Below, one piece after another: positions 45,680 through 57,484 of a stretch of 64,000 bases of DNA (the first letter of the stretch is position 1; every line of letters starts with the position of its first letter). A program made the translations under genes and the position numbers. Origin of the DNA: Synaphobranchus kaupii (lineage: Eukaryota; Chordata; Actinopteri; Anguilliformes; Synaphobranchidae); NCBI GenBank assembly GCA_029718625.1, contig CM056380.1:45601413-45665412 (forward strand). The letters are read 5' to 3'. The notes under the pieces are model-generated. The model was not told the DNA's origin, searched no databases, and saw nothing but the letters and a program-made list of their open reading frames with translations.

Positions 45680-45830
45680 ACACATACGCACACATACACA
45701 CATGCACATGCATGCACGCACACACAAACCGCACTCATGCACATACATGCTCGCGCACACCACGCACACACACAGATGCACGCACATGCGCACACACACA
45801 CTCACACATGCACGCGCACACACAGACGAT
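45680..45830 (+). repeat. CA-rich array
   Basis: ACACATACACACATGCACAT-type irregular CA repeat. 45207-45680 and 45830-46475 show no recognised feature. Confidence 0.9.
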
Positions 45831-46477
45831 GTGCAGACTGTATGGGTGTAAGAGTGTGTGAGAGCATGTGCAGATCTAACAAATACAAACCAAACCAACT
45901 TGGAGGCACTCTTGAAACAAATGACTGTGCAGAGTCCTTCTCTGCTGCATGTCCACACTTGACTTGGGGTCCCTGAATGGAGAGCTGGCCTGCCTGTATT
46001 TCTCTGTGTGAAACAGCAGGCCCAAACTATGGAGGCATGTTTACTGTACATGCTGCGTTACTTGGCTACTCAGCAGGAGCTTGATGTGATTGTTAATATG
46101 CCTTTTCTACTCGTCATTTCCTTGTTCTAAAAATGTTAAACACATACATCGTCACGCACATACACAAATAACACTTCCCATCATATATATAAATAAAATA
46201 GTTGTGCTGTAATTCTGTGGAACCATCAGGCCTGGTGGTGGTGGGGGGTGTTTTCCTCGCCACATTATTGTGATTTAGTGATTTCCTGAGAGAGTGTTGT
46301 TGTGTGTCTTTAATCAGGTGATTTGATTTATCTTTATAAATAGAGAATGACAGCACGGTTCCCTGTGTGGTCCCCTGATGAGGCCACATGCCCCTCATAC
46401 TGCTGTTTATCAGGGAAACACAATCAGTGCAGTGTACCTGTCAATATTACCTGCACTGCACTTACTCTACTGTAGCG

Positions 46478-46505
46478 CACACACACATGTACACAAACGC
46501 ATATG

Positions 46506-46549
<44 letters not shown>

Positions 46550-46960
46550 CACAAACGCATATGCATGCACGCACACACACACACTTGCACACACACACGT
46601 ACACAAACGCATATGCATGCATGCATGCACACACATGCACACGCACACAAGCACGCATGCATGTACACAGGCATGCACACACACACGCACACACACAAAA
46701 ACAAAAGACCAACACCTGCGTTTGCACACACACACTTGCATGTAAAGCAGGCTTACATCCAGACAGCAAACGTATATTTACATGCTCACGCATGCACACG
46801 CACACTCACAAACACATGAAAAGCATATCTACACACAAACAAGTATACATTCGCATGATCAGGCATGTACACACACACACACACACACACACATATCTAC
46901 GTGCGTATGTGTATATATACATACATGCACACGCACACACTTACGTATTCACAAAACATC
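46478..46960 (+). repeat. CA / ACGCATATGCATGC array
   Basis: Irregular CA repeats with three GTACACAAACGCATATGCA or GTTCACAAACGCATATGCA units. Followed by (GA)n at 47037-47060. Confidence 0.93.
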
Positions 46961-47119
46961 TTACACATAAATGAAGCCCCAGAATTCCAGAGGGCAGTCA
47001 AAAGTTAGACACGTATGTTTCTGAAATGAGAGTGTGTGAGAGAGAGAGAGAGAGAGAGAAGAGAGAAGAGAGTGAGAGAGGACATGAATGAGACAGACAG
47101 AGGTAAATGGGTTGTAAAG

Positions 47120-47345
47120 CCTTTTGCACACGTGGGATTTCCTTAACTAATTAGCTGAGGTGAAACATGCCCATAATTATACGGCCTTGAGGGACTTCCC
47201 AAGGTGTACACAAATCCTCACATATTCTGAAAATGCATTATAAACATGCAATATTCACAGCCTCTAATTTAAGCTTTTAGAAGCGGCTCTATAAGTTCCG
47301 AAGGCACCCCTAAAGCGAGAGCAATCTGAGCGGAAGATTAGAGAG
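47120..47345. promoter_or_regulatory. Candidate conserved non-coding element
   Basis: Repeat-free block with TTCCTTAACTAATTAGCTGA, CCCATAATTATACGGCC, GAAAATGCATTATAAACATG and CCTCTAATTTAAGCTTTTAG. Typical enhancer-like density of TAAT cores. Unverified. Confidence 0.38.
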
Positions 47346-47884
47346 CTTTCTCTTCTCAGACTGGCCCTGATGAATCTCTGAACATGTTTTACACACAGCT
47401 GTTTAAGTACAAAGACTGATTTCCTGCATAATGGCTGAATTGACTTGCAGCGTCTCCAGAATCTCTATCGCTCACCTCACACACTATCTAGCACTCTTTG
47501 TTTCTCTCTTTTTTACATGACCTGGACCTCATTAGGCAGTTATAATTGTCATCATACCACATCCAAGCCTTCAAAACCCTGTTTTTCCATATTTTTGTTT
47601 CCTAGAAATAAAAGATGAAAGATGACATGGATTTAAAAAATATATATTTAAAGTTTTTTTTCTTTGATATCAATTTCAGATAAATTTAGTTTGGCACATA
47701 GTTGGTAATTTTCATATTTTCTATGAGTGATCCCATGAACAGTATAGCAGGCAGTCACAGAAATGTTATCAGTCGCATATATAAGCAATGGTAATTGTCT
47801 TCATCATCGTCAATCTTTATTTGTCCAGCATTTTTCATCTGTCTGTAACTTAAAATGCTTTCCAGAAATAAAATGCTAAAAACA

Positions 47885-48430
47885 ACAGAAAATAGAACAT
47901 ATACCATACCTAAAAGATTTAACCAAAATGAATAATCAAATCAAATTAAAATACAATAAAAAGAGGATTATAAAAGAACTAAAATGAATGAACGCTATAA
48001 ATTATTCTCATTTTGCAGTTTGATGTGGAACATACAGTTTCATTGACCACATTCTCTTGAGATGGTAAGATGAAGAAACACAGGGCCAAGTTGCATTAAA
48101 TAATTTAGGAAAGTTTGGATAGCATTGCTTTGGAATAGTGTTAGTTTATTTAGTGTGAGCTACGATAGGCAATATTGTTAGTTGTAACTTGGCCACATTT
48201 TGATATCAATACTTTTAAAGGCAGGCCTAGTTTTTGCAAGTTGGAATTAAGGACTTATAGGACAGTGCTCTGTAGGCTATGCGTGAGTATCTTGGCTTTT
48301 TTTTTACGTCGGAGACGTTTTTGATCAGAAAATATACCATGCCTAAAAGATTTAAACCAAAACGAATAATCTAATAAAATTAAAATACAATAAAAAGAGG
48401 ATTATAAAAGGAACTAAAACGAATGAACAC
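47885..48430 (+). repeat. Pair of direct repeats, about 105 bp each
   Basis: Copy 1 (47885-47998) and copy 2 (48326-48430) share ACCTAAAAGATTTAACCAAA-like text, AAATTAAAATACAATAAAAA and GAGGATTATAAAAG...ACTAAAA. They are about 90% alike by eye and spaced about 440 bp. Confidence 0.85.
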
Positions 48431-50985
48431 TTAATGAAATAGGACAAACTAAGCGCGGCCTTTCCCTTGATTTTTTAAGTAACTTCTGTGACACCAAGGA
48501 AGTCCAGCAGGAGATGAACCCCGGGCTCTCTCTGCTTAGAAAGGTACGCTCACGTCTTTCATGTACCTGCGACCTCACACGCAAGACCGGTTCTCCTAGA
48601 GGACTCACTTGGCGATTGTTGCTGTTCTTTTTTTGGCTCGGTGTGAATGAAAGTCAGGAGGGAAAAGGAAGATGGGGGGTAAAAGCAGCAGTCTCTTACC
48701 TCCTCACCTCGTCTCAAATCCCGCCGCTGCTTTCAGAGGGTGAGAAGAAACGTGTTACGCCCAAGTGCGCCGTGCCTTTTCTGCCTTTTCTTTTTCTTAT
48801 TCTTCAGGTTTTCACTTATTTTACTCTTTCTGAGAGAGCTGGCTCTCCTCCCCCCCCCCCACAAGCCCTTCTCCCCCGCCCGATCTCCGCAGTCCGCCCC
48901 GCCCGATCTCCGCAGTCCGCGCCGAAAGGCAAGGCCGACGAGGCGCTACACAATCCTCAGGTCATAAAAATGTCACTTCCCATTGACTGGCAGGGATTGT
49001 TTTCCGGAGTGCACGCTTTGCTCACCTTTCTGCTGTCCTCTCCCCTGTCTATCGACGTTAATGAGGGGCCCGCGAGGTCCTCCGGGGGCCCCAGACCAGA
49101 GGCCCCAGTGCTGGGCGTGGCCCCCAGAGGAGTGACCTCTTCACTCTCCAGGCCTACTCCTCCTTAGGCCAAAGTTGAAATAATGTTACAGTGTCATTAT
49201 CTATCTGTGACTGTTATTCTTACTGCTTTTTTTATATACTTAAGGTCAGTTATTATAAGTAAGGGAAAGTTATTGTTTGACAAGTTTCAACAGGAAGTGG
49301 CTTCTACATTTATGTTTTATTGCTCACTTTCGGACAGAGCCGACATCTATTTCTGTTAGTAATACGCACGTTGCAATGCTATTCACTGAAGGTGCTTCTC
49401 AGAAGGATACGACAGAGCAAAAACAAAAGCAAAAACTAAAAATAAATAAAATGATAAAGTTGACAAAGTAGGACCTCTTTTTATGGCACTCGCTGTTCCA
49501 CCCTGTTCATTTTTTTTTGATTCTTGTACATTATTATCTCTTTGGGAAAAAATAAAACCGGGCCCTAACCAAGTGCTTCCTAATAATTCTACATTCGGTT
49601 TCCCTCTTGCACCGACACTCTCAGGAGAAAGGCTCATATGTGGCTCCATAGAGGAGCCCTATCTAGTTGAAGGGTTCTTTTAGAGCTTTCACACCCACCA
49701 TACAGGGTTCCATTAAAGGACTAAAAAAACTATTTTTTTCTAAGAGAATGCTATGGCATCTAACTTTATGTTGTAAGATTAATTACTGACTGTTGCTGTC
49801 GGTTATGACCCAGCATCAGCTCTGTTTGTTGCTGTATGAATGCACTTAATATCCTCCTAAGACTCGGCAGTTAATTTTTGTCCCCTGTAGAGGACATGAG
49901 TCTCTGGTCTTAATCTCAAGAACCATATATTCTACTATGCTGAAACCTGCACTACAAGGGACATTCAATAAAAATAAAATGAGTAGTATTTTTGAAAGAT
50001 ATTTCACAGCAACATGTTTTTGTCATCCCAGACACTTTTTTTTTTTTTTTTGACTTTTCTTTCAGCGGGTCTCAGGAGGATATGTTAATTGCTCTGGATT
50101 AGAGCAGCTGCTAAATGTGTAAATGTAATATAAATGTACCGTTGGTTTAAATGCACAGAGTAGCGAGGCAGACATGCTGTGAGCACTGTACTCTTGTGAA
50201 ACGGCTTTGAAAAGGCTTTGCAACGTGTCCGACTGGGGGGAAAAAACAGGATGCAGGGACACCAGAAGCAGGTTTGTTTAAAATGCCAACGCCCCCCGCC
50301 TCTTCTAAACCCCCTGTTTGTGCATGTTCAACATCCTTTTCTAACTCTCTGAGGAGTCTGGTAAGGGATTGGGACTGAGGGGTGGAGTGGATTTGGGGTT
50401 ATGACTGGGGTAGGAGTACGACACTTTCTGTAGGACTTCCTGTTTGTCCTTGGAAGTGAGTTCACGGTTGTGATATGTGGGCTCACTGGCGATGCCTTCC
50501 CCTTGCACTACCCTAGCACCGGTCACTGTGAATGCTGTCTGACTTACGTGGCACATTGTGCATGAATGAAGCTCTTATTGGAGTCGCAGGCCTGGCGGAG
50601 CGGCCAGAGGGTGTTTCGGAGGTCGGGGGCGGGGGGTCACGGTTTGCGGTTGGCGTTCGCTGGCTGAACGTGACCGTGTGCAGTCAGGCCCGTCTGGTAT
50701 GCTCCCTCGCGGGGCAGGAAGACGGGGTGGAGCTGTGAGCCAGTGGGTGGCGCTGTATCCTCCCCCCGGCTGAGAGGGGAAGAGCGCAAACACAGAGGGT
50801 ATCGCTCGCAGGCTCTCACGGCCTCCGTGGCCAAGGAGCGCTAACCCAACTACAGGATCAACAGCAACATCGTCTCCGCCCTTCGTACTCCCGTCTGGGT
50901 TGGGGGAGCCTGCTTCCTCCGGCCCGGTTCTTGGGGGTTGGGGGTTGAGGGCAGAAAACGGGGATCCATTTTATCACCCCACCCC
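48431..50985 (+). other. Intronic DNA
   Basis: The frame of 217 codons at 48514-49167 lacks recognisable domains and includes a poly-C-encoded proline run, so I do not call it. CGCCCGATCTCCGCAGTCCG occurs twice in tandem near 48880-48920. 48950-49070 is enhancer-like but unverified. No mobile element seen. Confidence 0.5.
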
Positions 50986-50989
50986 TTTC

Positions 50990-51180
50990 GTATTGAGATC
51001 ACAGAAGCGAGGAATGAAAAAGCCTTTTGAATTTAGCCGTTTTTTCCAGAAAAGCCCCGCGGGAAACCCATCTCTTCCTGCCGTATTGTTAAGCTCCGCA
51101 CACCTAATTGAATGTTTATATTTAACTCGTGGATTGGGCTTGTCTGCAGGTTACATCAGCCCAGATCGCCAACCCTGAAC
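50990..51180. promoter_or_regulatory. Candidate conserved non-coding element
   Basis: Repeat-free; GAATTTAGCCGTTTTTTCCA, GCACACCTAATTGAATGTTT and GCAGGTTACATCAGCCCAGA. Plausible regulatory element by composition only. Confidence 0.3.
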
Positions 51181-51359
51181 ACGGCTCCAATGCTCTTTAA
51201 TTATGAGCTCTGTAAGATGTGCACCTCCCCCCCACCCCTCAGACAATTTTTCAACGTTGAACCTGGCTGAGCAAATGGAGGTTAGCTAGCCGTGGCTACC
51301 TCTTCTGCTTTCTAACAAACTCAAACCAGCACCCAACACCAAGTTGGACTTTAAAGGTT

Positions 51360-51781
51360 CATACAGATGGTATGGTGGGGGGGGGGGGTCTGGTCTTTAA
51401 ATGAGTCATAACTCTAGACTTACAGGTGGTTGGCCAGGTGGAGCAGGATGGCAGTGGAGGAGAGGGGGGGGGTGTGATGGTGACCTGCCTCACATAATCT
51501 CCCCCTCTCCTCTGCCGCTCTCTCTCTCTCTGTCTCCCCGCAAAAACGACACGCTTCGCCGTATCGCCTGCCCCTGCCGATGAATAATTGCAGCGAGGAG
51601 GATTTTTCAATGCATACGTGATTGCCACTGTCGAGCGCGTCTCCCCCCCTTTTGTGCGAAAGACTACCCCCCCCCCCCCCCCCCCGACCCTCTCTTCCCT
51701 AATCCCGGCCCTGCAGTACTCTTCTTCAGGACTTAACACCACTCTGAGGCCTCATGCATGTGAAGCAGCCCACTCAGTCCA

Positions 51782-51830
<49 letters not shown>
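51360..51830 (+). repeat. Cluster of poly-G / poly-C runs and CT repeats
   Basis: Poly-G at about 51377-51388, CT repeats at 51519-51535, poly-C at 51667-51685 (19) and 51786-51814 (29, the longest in the window), then a short (CA)n. Confidence 0.95.
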
Positions 51831-52180
51831 ACCTGCGCACCTGTACTCCAGTGCACCTGTATCCGCTCTCCGTTCGGCTCTTCTGTGGAAAGCCTCACAA
51901 ACGGCACGTATCACTAATGCTATTACTCAAACACGTCACACGCTATGCGCCTGTTCTGTGTTTGCCTTATTAAAAAGGGGGAAAAAAACAACCTGAAGGG
52001 ACTGGTATTACTATTTATCTCTGCCGGTATACGCACGCAGCCGATGGGCAGGTTTCAGCGCCGTGCCCCCCGTGCGCTATGCTGAGCGCTATGCTTGTTT
52101 GTTCGCCAGTCGGAGCTGAATTGGTGGAATTTTTCAGTTGGTTGCAACCTACACATAATCCTAAACGCATATGATAACGG

Positions 52181-52189
<9 letters not shown>

Positions 52190-52247
<58 letters not shown>
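52190..52247 (+). repeat. (CA)n microsatellite
   Basis: Short (TC)n then about 28 CA units. Confidence 0.97.
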
Positions 52248-52248
<1 letters not shown>

Positions 52249-52259
52249 GTGCTCTCGAA

Positions 52260-53340
52260 GCCGAGCAGAGTAGACGCTCGCACGCGAACCTCCCGCCAAG
52301 TGGTCCCATTCAGAGCGGAGACAGGGGTATGCAAATGCAGCCACTGTCAGAGAATAAACATTTTACATTAATCTGCCTAACTGTCATTAACCCCTGGAGC
52401 TACTCAGAAAGGTGTTTTCACAGAGAGGGAGAGAGAGAGGGAGGGCGGGAGGGCACAGGGGAGAAAGAGAGGGATGTGGAGCTCCGTATAAGCACCCTTT
52501 ATGGGGGTGGGGGCTCGTGTGTCCCCACCAACATTGTTGGTGGAGTCGAGCAGTTGATTAATTACCCTCCTGAGCATCCCTGTGGGGGTGTCCCCCCCCG
52601 AATCCACCAGTCCTCTGACTCTTTCTCCCTCTGTCTCTCCATTTGTGCTCGTCATCGTGTTCGTCATGACATGATGTGGGTGTTGCAGTTGGCTCCTGGG
52701 GCCAACCTGGGCCACCCCCACCCCCCTTCCCCAAGAGGGTCGCGACCCCTCTGTGCACAAATATTTCCACACAGGCCCTGCTCCCGTTATGGCTAAGGCT
52801 TTACATGAGCAGCGTACTGCAGTCTATCTGAAGTGGTGTAATTTCTCACTCTTTCATTCAGTTTCACGTATAATTTAGGCGTGTAGGCGTAATTTACCTA
52901 GTATAACAAGTCAAGATACACACAGGGAAAACATTGGTGTCCTTGTTAGGGGTGTTATGCACCTGTTTCCACTGATGCTTTAATTAACAGCAGCCTTTCA
53001 CGAGCTCTACTCATAATCACATACATGAAAGGCACAGTTTCACGTGCCTGCTAAAAACTCTCACCTTTATTTTTTCCACAGAGTGGCGAGTGTAGCAATC
53101 GCCATAATTAACTCCGCAAACTGTGTTTGTGAAAGAGAAATAAACAAACACAATATTGAGGACAAATATTGATGAAATCTGTGTCCAAGTCCCTTCGCGC
53201 TGCGTTAGTGTGTAATCTCTGGCATTTGAAGCAATCACAAAATGACCTTGGGAAGTGTTATAGCACTGGTCCTTGTGGCCTCTAATCAAAACGGTGTAGC
53301 GAGAAGTTAAGGAGGGAGAGGGGTGGGCTTACACTCCTGG
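52260..53340 (+). other. Intronic DNA
   Basis: A GA-rich patch at 52420-52470. TTACATTAATCTGCC (52363-52377) and GTTGATTAATTACCC (52551-52565) are homeodomain-like. No gene or transposon seen. Confidence 0.5.
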
Positions 53341-53369
53341 TCCTCCCTTGCTCAGCAGTCTGTGGTTTG

Positions 53370-53465
53370 CGTTGAGACATTAATTAATGTGTAACCATTA
53401 ATACGTAATTAAGATGTAATCAGCAACATTAGATTAACACGCAAAGATCCGTTTCCGGGGCACGG
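53370..53465. promoter_or_regulatory. Candidate conserved non-coding element
   Basis: Very dense TAAT/ATTA sites: ACATTAATTAATGTGTAACC, TTAATACGTAATTAAGATG, AACATTAGATTAACACG. It directly precedes the 38-bp CCAAT-type array. Confidence 0.35.
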
Positions 53466-53527
53466 AGTAGAGGAGGTGGTAGTGGAGGAAGGGACGGTGC
53501 ATTTTTTGACTATTGGGACACATCCAG

Positions 53528-53718
53528 GCTCTTATTGGATGAAAAGGCTCAGTGCACTAACACAGGCTCTTATTGGATGAAAATGCTCAGTGCAGTAACA
53601 CAAGCTCTTATTGGATGAAAAGGCTCAGCGCAGTAACATAGCCTCTTATTGGATGAAAAGGCTCAGTGCAGTAACGCATTCTCTTATTGGATGAAAAGGC
53701 TCAGTGCAGTAACGCATT
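53528..53718 (+). repeat. Five tandem copies of a 38-bp unit with ATTGG
   Basis: Exact 38-bp period; each unit holds CTCTTATTGGATGAAAAGGC and TCAGTGCAGTAAC. ATTGG is an inverted CCAAT box, so five CCAAT boxes occur at constant 38-bp spacing. Units vary at a few positions. Confidence 0.95.
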
Positions 53719-53719
53719 G

Positions 53720-54970
53720 TGTGCTCTGTGCCAGAGCAGGCGAGCTGCAGGTATTGTGCTCTTGTCTCTGTGTCGGGGGGAGTTATTTGGCAGCACGCTT
53801 GTTCCCCAGGACAGATTGGAGATCCCAGCGTGTGACTAATGTCCAGCCTGGTCCTCTCCTACTGTACCCCATTATCCTGCCCTGCCCGACTCCCAGTTTC
53901 CATTGAATGGACAGGTGTGGGATTCCTAAATCCCCAGCCCCCTGCCCCTCTGGAGTGGGACACAGCACCTGTTAATCTGCCGCAGGGTGCGGGCCCAGGG
54001 GCGAGGCACTGATTGGGGATTTGTCAGAAAGCTGGAATTGTAGCCGCAGGGGTGGACCAGGACCCCCCAGAGTAAAACAATGGGCAGATTAACCCAGGTT
54101 TTACTATGGGCGGAGGGGGCAGTGAGGGGGGGGGGCAGCCCTGGACAGAGGTAATGAGAGGCTAGGCTGAAAAACGCCGCTGGACGCTCCTTCCGCCCTG
54201 ACCAACGGCTAATCAAGTAGCCGGGGGTGGGGGGTGGAGCGGGACGGGCAGTTAGACCAATAACTATGGCAGGTTTGAGGAGGGGGGCGGGAGCAGTGAA
54301 GCACACGTTGTTGAAAACAGGTTTCATTTGATTACGGTTTGTTGCATTATAAACACACCAGTGTATCACAGTGAGTGAGACAGGCCGCATCAGTGTCACA
54401 AACAGACATATACACGCGCGCACACACACACACATGCACACACAGATTTCACACATGTGAGCTGTTATGTGGTACTCACTGTGGAAGTAAGTGTGTGAAA
54501 AGTATCTCAGCACACAGATTTTCTACAGTGTTAGTGTGTGGCACTGGCCGCGTCAGTGTGGCTAAGCACGTTGCTAGGCGCGTTAGCGTACTCGTACATC
54601 AGCGGGCCATGCACGGCGGACACGCTGTTAGCCCTCCCCTGCTCCTGCCGCCTGTGATCAGCATATCAGAAGGGCGTTTGTGCAGACGAGGGAGGCTCTC
54701 ATGTGGGAAATGTTCCGCCGCGATCGGAGGCGCGGGATCAAGGCCCGGAGGAGCACGCCGTGCCCACGCCGGGCTCATCTGAAGCCGCCGTAGTAATTCC
54801 GTAATTCCCCACGCGCCCGTATCTGATGGAGGGGCAGAGCCCGCCTTTCAGGGGCGCCGTTTGAAGCCCCTCCTCTGCCGCTTCTCATCTTCCCCTCCTC
54901 CTTTTTTTTTTTGCATTTGCTTTAAGCCCTTTAAATGCTTAAACCAACCTTTAAAAAGACAACTTTTTTT
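53720..54970 (+). other. Intronic DNA
   Basis: GC-rich in parts (54000-54300, 54560-54860), a short (CA)n at 54420-54442. No recognised gene or mobile element. Confidence 0.5.
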
Positions 54971-54973
54971 TCC

Positions 54974-54975
<2 letters not shown>

Positions 54976-55058
<83 letters not shown>
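54976..55058 (+). repeat. (CAGA)n followed by (GA)n
   Basis: About ten CAGA units and about 20 GA units. Mirrors the composition of the CT/GTCT array at 44931 in the opposite orientation. Confidence 0.97.
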
Positions 55059-55061
<3 letters not shown>

Positions 55062-55249
55062 TGAAACACGAGAGAATCTAAACAATAGACGATGCGCTTC
55101 TCTTTCCCGGCATCATAGATTTGGAGGGCAAGGTCTCATCCAGGCCATGTTGAATGGATCAGTTAAAATGGCTGCACAGCACCAACAGCAGGAAGTCCAC
55201 TCACAGCCCCACCTCAGTCTCAGACTCAGTTTATGTGCCACAGCCCTCA

Positions 55250-55258
55250 ATGTGTGTG

Positions 55259-55294
<36 letters not shown>

Positions 55295-55297
55295 TGA
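55250..55297 (+). repeat. (GTGC)n microsatellite
   Basis: About nine GTGC units after (GT)n. 55300-56630 contains AT-rich DNA with no recognised feature. Confidence 0.95.
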
Positions 55298-56637
55298 GAC
55301 TGCTACTCTTCCCAGACTGGTCATCTGTGGGGTTTCTAATATGGTCACAGGCCTGCTTCCCAATGTGCCCCACTCTATGCACGAGGGGTGCCCAATTATC
55401 AGCTTTGCCTGTGCAAACGGGGGTCAGGTGACCCTGGGGCTTCTGGGAAACTGGACACTTGATGAAAATGTTAGTGCCGCACTGTCCCTTGACCCCGTAT
55501 TTAAAATAAACGTATTTTTAGCTCAGGACTGTGGTTGTAAATACATTTTCAAAGCATTTGAGGATACATTCATGATATACACAACACACTGCTCTCTATT
55601 TGAGTATTTCACAGGCAGTTTTTCAGGTATTATTTTATTTTAGGGATTTGGAAGTACCTTGGTTTAGTACAGAATTGAAACAAACTCAACAAGTATTTAT
55701 GCATCTATGGTTATTTAAAAACATGAAAGGCATTTATTTTCCATCGAGTTTTATTAGAAAGCCATGTAAGCTAATATTTGATTTGAACAGGGACCACATA
55801 AGAGCAGCAGTGACTCTAGTAGTAGTGTGTTAAAGCTACTACTTATGTAATTGTAAAGCATTTATTGAACTTGAAATTTTTTATTGTATTTTTAAAGGTA
55901 CTTGAAATGTATTTGGAAAATTTGGTTTTCTGCAATGTATTTACCAATACTTCAAACATAGAAACATTTTTTTCAGCATTGAATTGGAAAATACAATGAA
56001 TATAGTGTACATTATATTCCAAGGACAACATTCTTATACTGCTAAATTGCTTTGCTAAATATCAGTATACTGTATATCACTGAGAGGTAAAATTGTTTTC
56101 GGTTTGTCTGTCACTTGCTGTATTCTGAAGTCAGAACCCTGAAAGCACTCTAAAATTCCCTGAGTATTGAGGTTTCTTATGCTCTTAATGACCTCTAAAC
56201 CACAGGCCCAAAGGTTCCAACCATTTTAATGTCTTTAGACGTAGTGAAATGGCTCACAGATTCAGTCCGTGTTTGTCTTTAACGTTGCCTTTCCAGTACC
56301 TGCAAGTGCAGACTAGTTTCATTCATTTGGTTTTCGCCTCCCTACATTTAATTGCATATCAAAGTTAAACATGAATGTTGATTAACATCCAGGCCAGAGT
56401 TTGCCGGACATGCTGGACGGCTGTGAGAATTTGGGTTGCCCTTCTAAGATAAGATAATAGTCTTTGTATTTCCAGAGTTTTGTCAGGTGAAGGTGCAGGT
56501 TGTGGCACAGTGAGACCAGTAGAGTCCGGGTTAAAGGCCTCTGTCATGGCATTGATGAGCTGGTGGGGTAGCTATGTATTAGCCTAGCTGAGTGCATGTG
56601 AACATAGGGGAGGGCAGATGTAACCCTATGTGTGTAT

Positions 56638-56666
56638 ATGCACGTGTGTGTGTGTGTGCGCATCAT

Positions 56667-56697
<31 letters not shown>

Positions 56698-56700
56698 GTG
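56638..56700 (+). repeat. (GT)n microsatellite
   Basis: Two GT blocks separated by GCGCATCATGG. Confidence 0.95.
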
Positions 56701-57188
56701 GTTGGATCCCTGTCCTCGACCACAGTTGCATCACAGTTGCAGTTCATCAACCCCAATGTTTAATTTGGGTCCGCCCCTGCCATGCAATCATAATTTAAAG
56801 GTGTTGTAAATAATTCTGTGGATTAAGTGATTATGTGGGTATTGTAGCTGCTTATTGTGGAGCATTATGGCAGCTCTCTGTCTGATGAAAACGCTTTGTT
56901 TCAGGCCCCTGAACTGCTCATTGTTCTGCCCTGTTCAGGTCACCGCAAGCCAGGCAGGGTGGGAGGGGAGGGGGCGCAAGGCTTTCAAATTTAAAAAGCA
57001 TATTTATCGATTTACTCATTTTTGTTTTATTTTATTAATTTCCTGTTTTAATGCGGAGGGATTTGTCACCCCCTCCCTGCCCCCCCTCCCTCTCTCTCTC
57101 TCTCTTGCTCTCTGTCTCTCTCTCGGGTGGTTGATCACTCTGACAGTGAAAGTGCATTGTTGTCATCCTCCTGACCCTCACCTCCCAC

Positions 57189-57248
57189 ACAGACGCACAC
57201 GTACACACACTTTCTCACACGCATACGTGCACTCACGCGCACACACAT

Positions 57249-57287
<39 letters not shown>

Positions 57288-57420
57288 CGCACACACACAC
57301 TCTCTCACACCCACACACACAGACACACATGCACACAGATTCACACACGCACACACTCTCTCTTTCACAAACATACACAGACACGCACACGTGCACTCAT
57401 GCGCACACACACACGCGCAC

Positions 57421-57482
<62 letters not shown>
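57189..57482 (+). repeat. CA-rich microsatellite array
   Basis: (CA)n with CACGCGCACAC and CTCTCTCACAC interruptions and a final pure block of about 30 CA units. 57490-58225 shows short poly-C and CT-rich DNA only. Confidence 0.96.

Positions 57483-57484
<2 letters not shown>

Noticed and set aside
48514..49167. 217-codon frame in intron 3
   Set aside because: Low-complexity Pro/Ser/Leu-rich, includes a poly-C-encoded proline run, no known domain or partner exons.
53528..53718. Array of short palindromic operators
   Set aside because: The 38-bp units are not palindromic and the organism is a eukaryote. Kept as a minisatellite with CCAAT boxes.
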